Below, in pieces: positions 62,899 through 64,000 of a DNA stretch of 64,000 bases (position 1 is its first letter; each line of letters opens with the position of its first letter). The stretch spans positions 434,001-498,000 of the forward strand of contig CALBTB010000009.1 of assembly GCA_937967995.1 (NCBI GenBank), in the 5' to 3' direction. The notes beneath the pieces were generated by a model. That model had not been told where the DNA came from. It made no database searches and saw only the letters and a list, made by a program, of their open reading frames with translations. Made by a program: the position numbers and the translations under genes. The DNA comes from an uncultured Gammaproteobacteria bacterium. Lineage in GTDB: Bacteria > Pseudomonadota > Gammaproteobacteria > UBA6429 > Thiohalophilaceae.

Positions 62899-63875
62899 TG
62901 TTGGTTCAGGATGACAGATTCACTGATCATTTTGACAGTTGCCTGAGGAACTTCACCGACAGCGGTAACGGAATATTCATTCAATTCCTTTCCATACGCA
63001 TTCACCGCACCCATTCGAGATGCGTCAACCAGATTGGGTGATTGCTTGTTACGCTTTTCGATAAATACCGATACAGAGGCAAGCCCGTCACTGAAGACCA
63101 TGTGTTTTACAGCGGTTTTGTTTGGCATGTGATGATCACGTTGCATATCGTGCATAAAGCCGGCCGGCATCTGGGAAACCTTCCAGTGATCGGCCATGTC
63201 CTTATGCGAAGTTTGATGCTCATGTGTATTGTCTTCTGCTTCATACCAGGTGTAATTCTGTCCCTGCACACCTGGCTTGAGCATGTCTTCAGGAATTTCA
63301 TCGCGAAATTCAATATCGGTAAACATAAACTGCTCGAGCAACTGGCCGCGCTCGTCAATTAAATGTGTTTTCAATAATAGTCCCGTATCCACATCGACCC
63401 ACAGGCGGTGCCCGTAGCGAAACTGGTCAATCGGATCAATGGTAATTTTCTGTGCAGTCTGGCCGGCTACCCGTTCCCGACTGGCCAGCTTAAATTCATA
63501 CTGGTCTTTCAGGTGGTCAATATTCATGGGGAATGCCGGTGGAAATTGCAGATTGGGCCGGCCTTTTTCGACGACGACTGATTTGCGATCCGGCAATATA
63601 CAGGTGACCTTGTTTTTCTCGCGAATGACTTCACGACCGACTTCATCGAGGGATACCAGCCGTTCACGTTCACCATGTTCGTCAACCGCATGGATAATTT
63701 TCATCATCGTGAGCTGTTTGTCCTGCTGATAGACAAATTTGCCCACGTAATTCAGCGTATGTGAAGCACGATGCATTTTCTGCAGCCATTTTTCGACGGC
63801 TTCATAATCTTCAGCATATACAGCAATCGGCAGGATCAGTAGCCATGCCGACAACAACCACGTCTTATTCAACAT
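62895..63875 (-). CDS. rseB: Sigma-E regulatory protein RseB/MucB
   Basis: RseB binds the periplasmic part of RseA and protects it from DegS cleavage until lipopolysaccharide or other signals displace it. The mature protein has the LolA-like N-terminal domain and a C-terminal domain; the family blocks MHRASHTLNYVGKFVYQQDKQL and DPIDQFRYGHRLWVD are visible. The signal peptide is LNKTWLLSAWLLILPIAVYA. I chose the ATG at 63875 (326 residues). An in-frame ATG at 63887 gives four more residues; neither has a clear ribosome site. The start overlaps the rseA stop at 63865 by 11 bases. Confidence 0.9.
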   Translation of the reverse strand: MLNKTWLLSAWLLILPIAVYAEDYEAVEKWLQKMHRASHTLNYVGKFVYQQDKQLTMMKIIHAVDEHGERERLVSLDEVGREVIREKNKVTCILPDRKSVVVEKGRPNLQFPPAFPMNIDHLKDQYEFKLASRERVAGQTAQKITIDPIDQFRYGHRLWVDVDTGLLLKTHLIDERGQLLEQFMFTDIEFRDEIPEDMLKPGVQGQNYTWYEAEDNTHEHQTSHKDMADHWKVSQMPAGFMHDMQRDHHMPNKTAVKHMVFSDGLASVSVFIEKRNKQSPNLVDASRMGAVNAYGKELNEYSVTAVGEVPQATVKMISESVILNQQ

Positions 63876-64000
63876 CACCACCCGCATTCAGGTTGACCAG
63901 TTGCCCGGGAGTCGGGCTGACAATTCGTGAATACGGCAGCACACCTTTCATACGCGTGCTGGCAGAAAATTCATTATGGCTGACCAGGTAACCACTGAGT
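63865..64000 (-). CDS. rseA: Anti-sigma-E factor RseA/MucA, C-terminal fragment
   Basis: The last 44 codons of a gene run off the right edge, ending TAA at 63865. The translated end reads SGYLVSHNEFSASTRMKGVLPYSRIV (residues shown in part), which matches the periplasmic tail of RseA/MucA, where the RseB-binding and DegS-cut region lies. Only the tail is in the window, so the anti-sigma domain and membrane helix are not seen. Its position before rseB and rseC supports the assignment. The sigma factor gene rpoE should lie just beyond the edge. Confidence 0.8.
   Translation of the reverse strand, partial: LSGYLVSHNEFSASTRMKGVLPYSRIVSPTPGQLVNLNAGGDVE

Overview
The window is core chromosome of a gammaproteobacterium. 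RluE, RluC, HflD, SfsA, RseA/B/C, LolC/D, MsbA/LpxK/KdsB, Mfd followed by a CsiV-type protein, and the lepA-lepB-rnc-era-recO-pdxJ run all have the gammaproteobacterial form or order. A DsrS-like protein, a DsrE-family protein and a methylthioinosine phosphorylase point towards the sulfur-oxidising, deep-branching Gammaproteobacteria (Chromatiales-like). The genus is not identifiable from the sequence alone. I see no tRNA, rRNA, insertion sequence, integrase, phage gene or CRISPR array. Nearly all genes are tightly packed.

Layout from left to right. 53-2497 (minus) is a membrane-bound PAS-GGDEF-EAL signalling protein split by two in-frame TGA codons inside its GGDEF domain. 2625-5390 (plus) is the rRNA/tRNA modification operon rluE-nudJ-mnmA-hflD, followed by acnA. 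A short leader, with a CRP/FNR-like site and a perfect 14-bp palindrome inside a promoter spacer, precedes an unknown 63-residue gene. Then come purB, an unknown protein, an exported truncated-secretin-like protein and an M61 aminopeptidase. 13239-19854 (minus) is one co-directional run: rluC, a HAD phosphatase, sppA, dsrS, an unknown gene, egtB and egtD, the last two making ergothioneine. 20207-22811 (plus) holds rne, with a long leader, and an orphan FliL-like gene. 22801-30781 (minus, with one plus-strand gene at 23351) holds a low-molecular-weight phosphatase and the lipid A/KDO group exbB-exbD-msbA-lpxK-ycaR-kdsB, then comEC. 30842-36330 holds a DUF2062 protein (plus) and, on the minus strand, lolC-lolD, sfsA and a RelA-type synthetase.

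36514-40390 carries putrescine synthesis from agmatine (aguA, aguB), interrupted by an opposite-strand lipoprotein gene, and a DAHP synthase. Two outer-membrane barrel proteins, mfd and csiV follow. 46454-54274 (minus) is a long run: DsrE-hpt-methylthioinosine phosphorylase, an MscS channel, nagZ, an L,D-transpeptidase, a CYTH protein, rlmD, an exonuclease and cysM. A free-standing HPt domain (plus) faces pdxJ-recO-era-rnc-DUF4845-lepB-lepA (transcribed lepA first). The window ends with the sigma-E control operon rseA (partial)-rseB-rseC-degQ-glutaredoxin, closed by a clear terminator.

Functional themes are envelope construction and stress (MsbA/LpxK/KdsB, Lol, NagZ, RseABC/DegQ, SppA), ribosome/RNA maturation (RluE, RluC, RlmD, MnmA, Era, Rnc, RNase E, LepA), and sulfur and thiol metabolism (DsrS, DsrE, EgtBD, CysM, MTI phosphorylase). 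I found no convincing new multi-gene defence or mobile system. The most interesting leads are the regulated small gene at 8315, the truncated secretin, the dsrS-egtBD linkage, the RelA protein with intact hydrolase residues, and the lone HPt protein.
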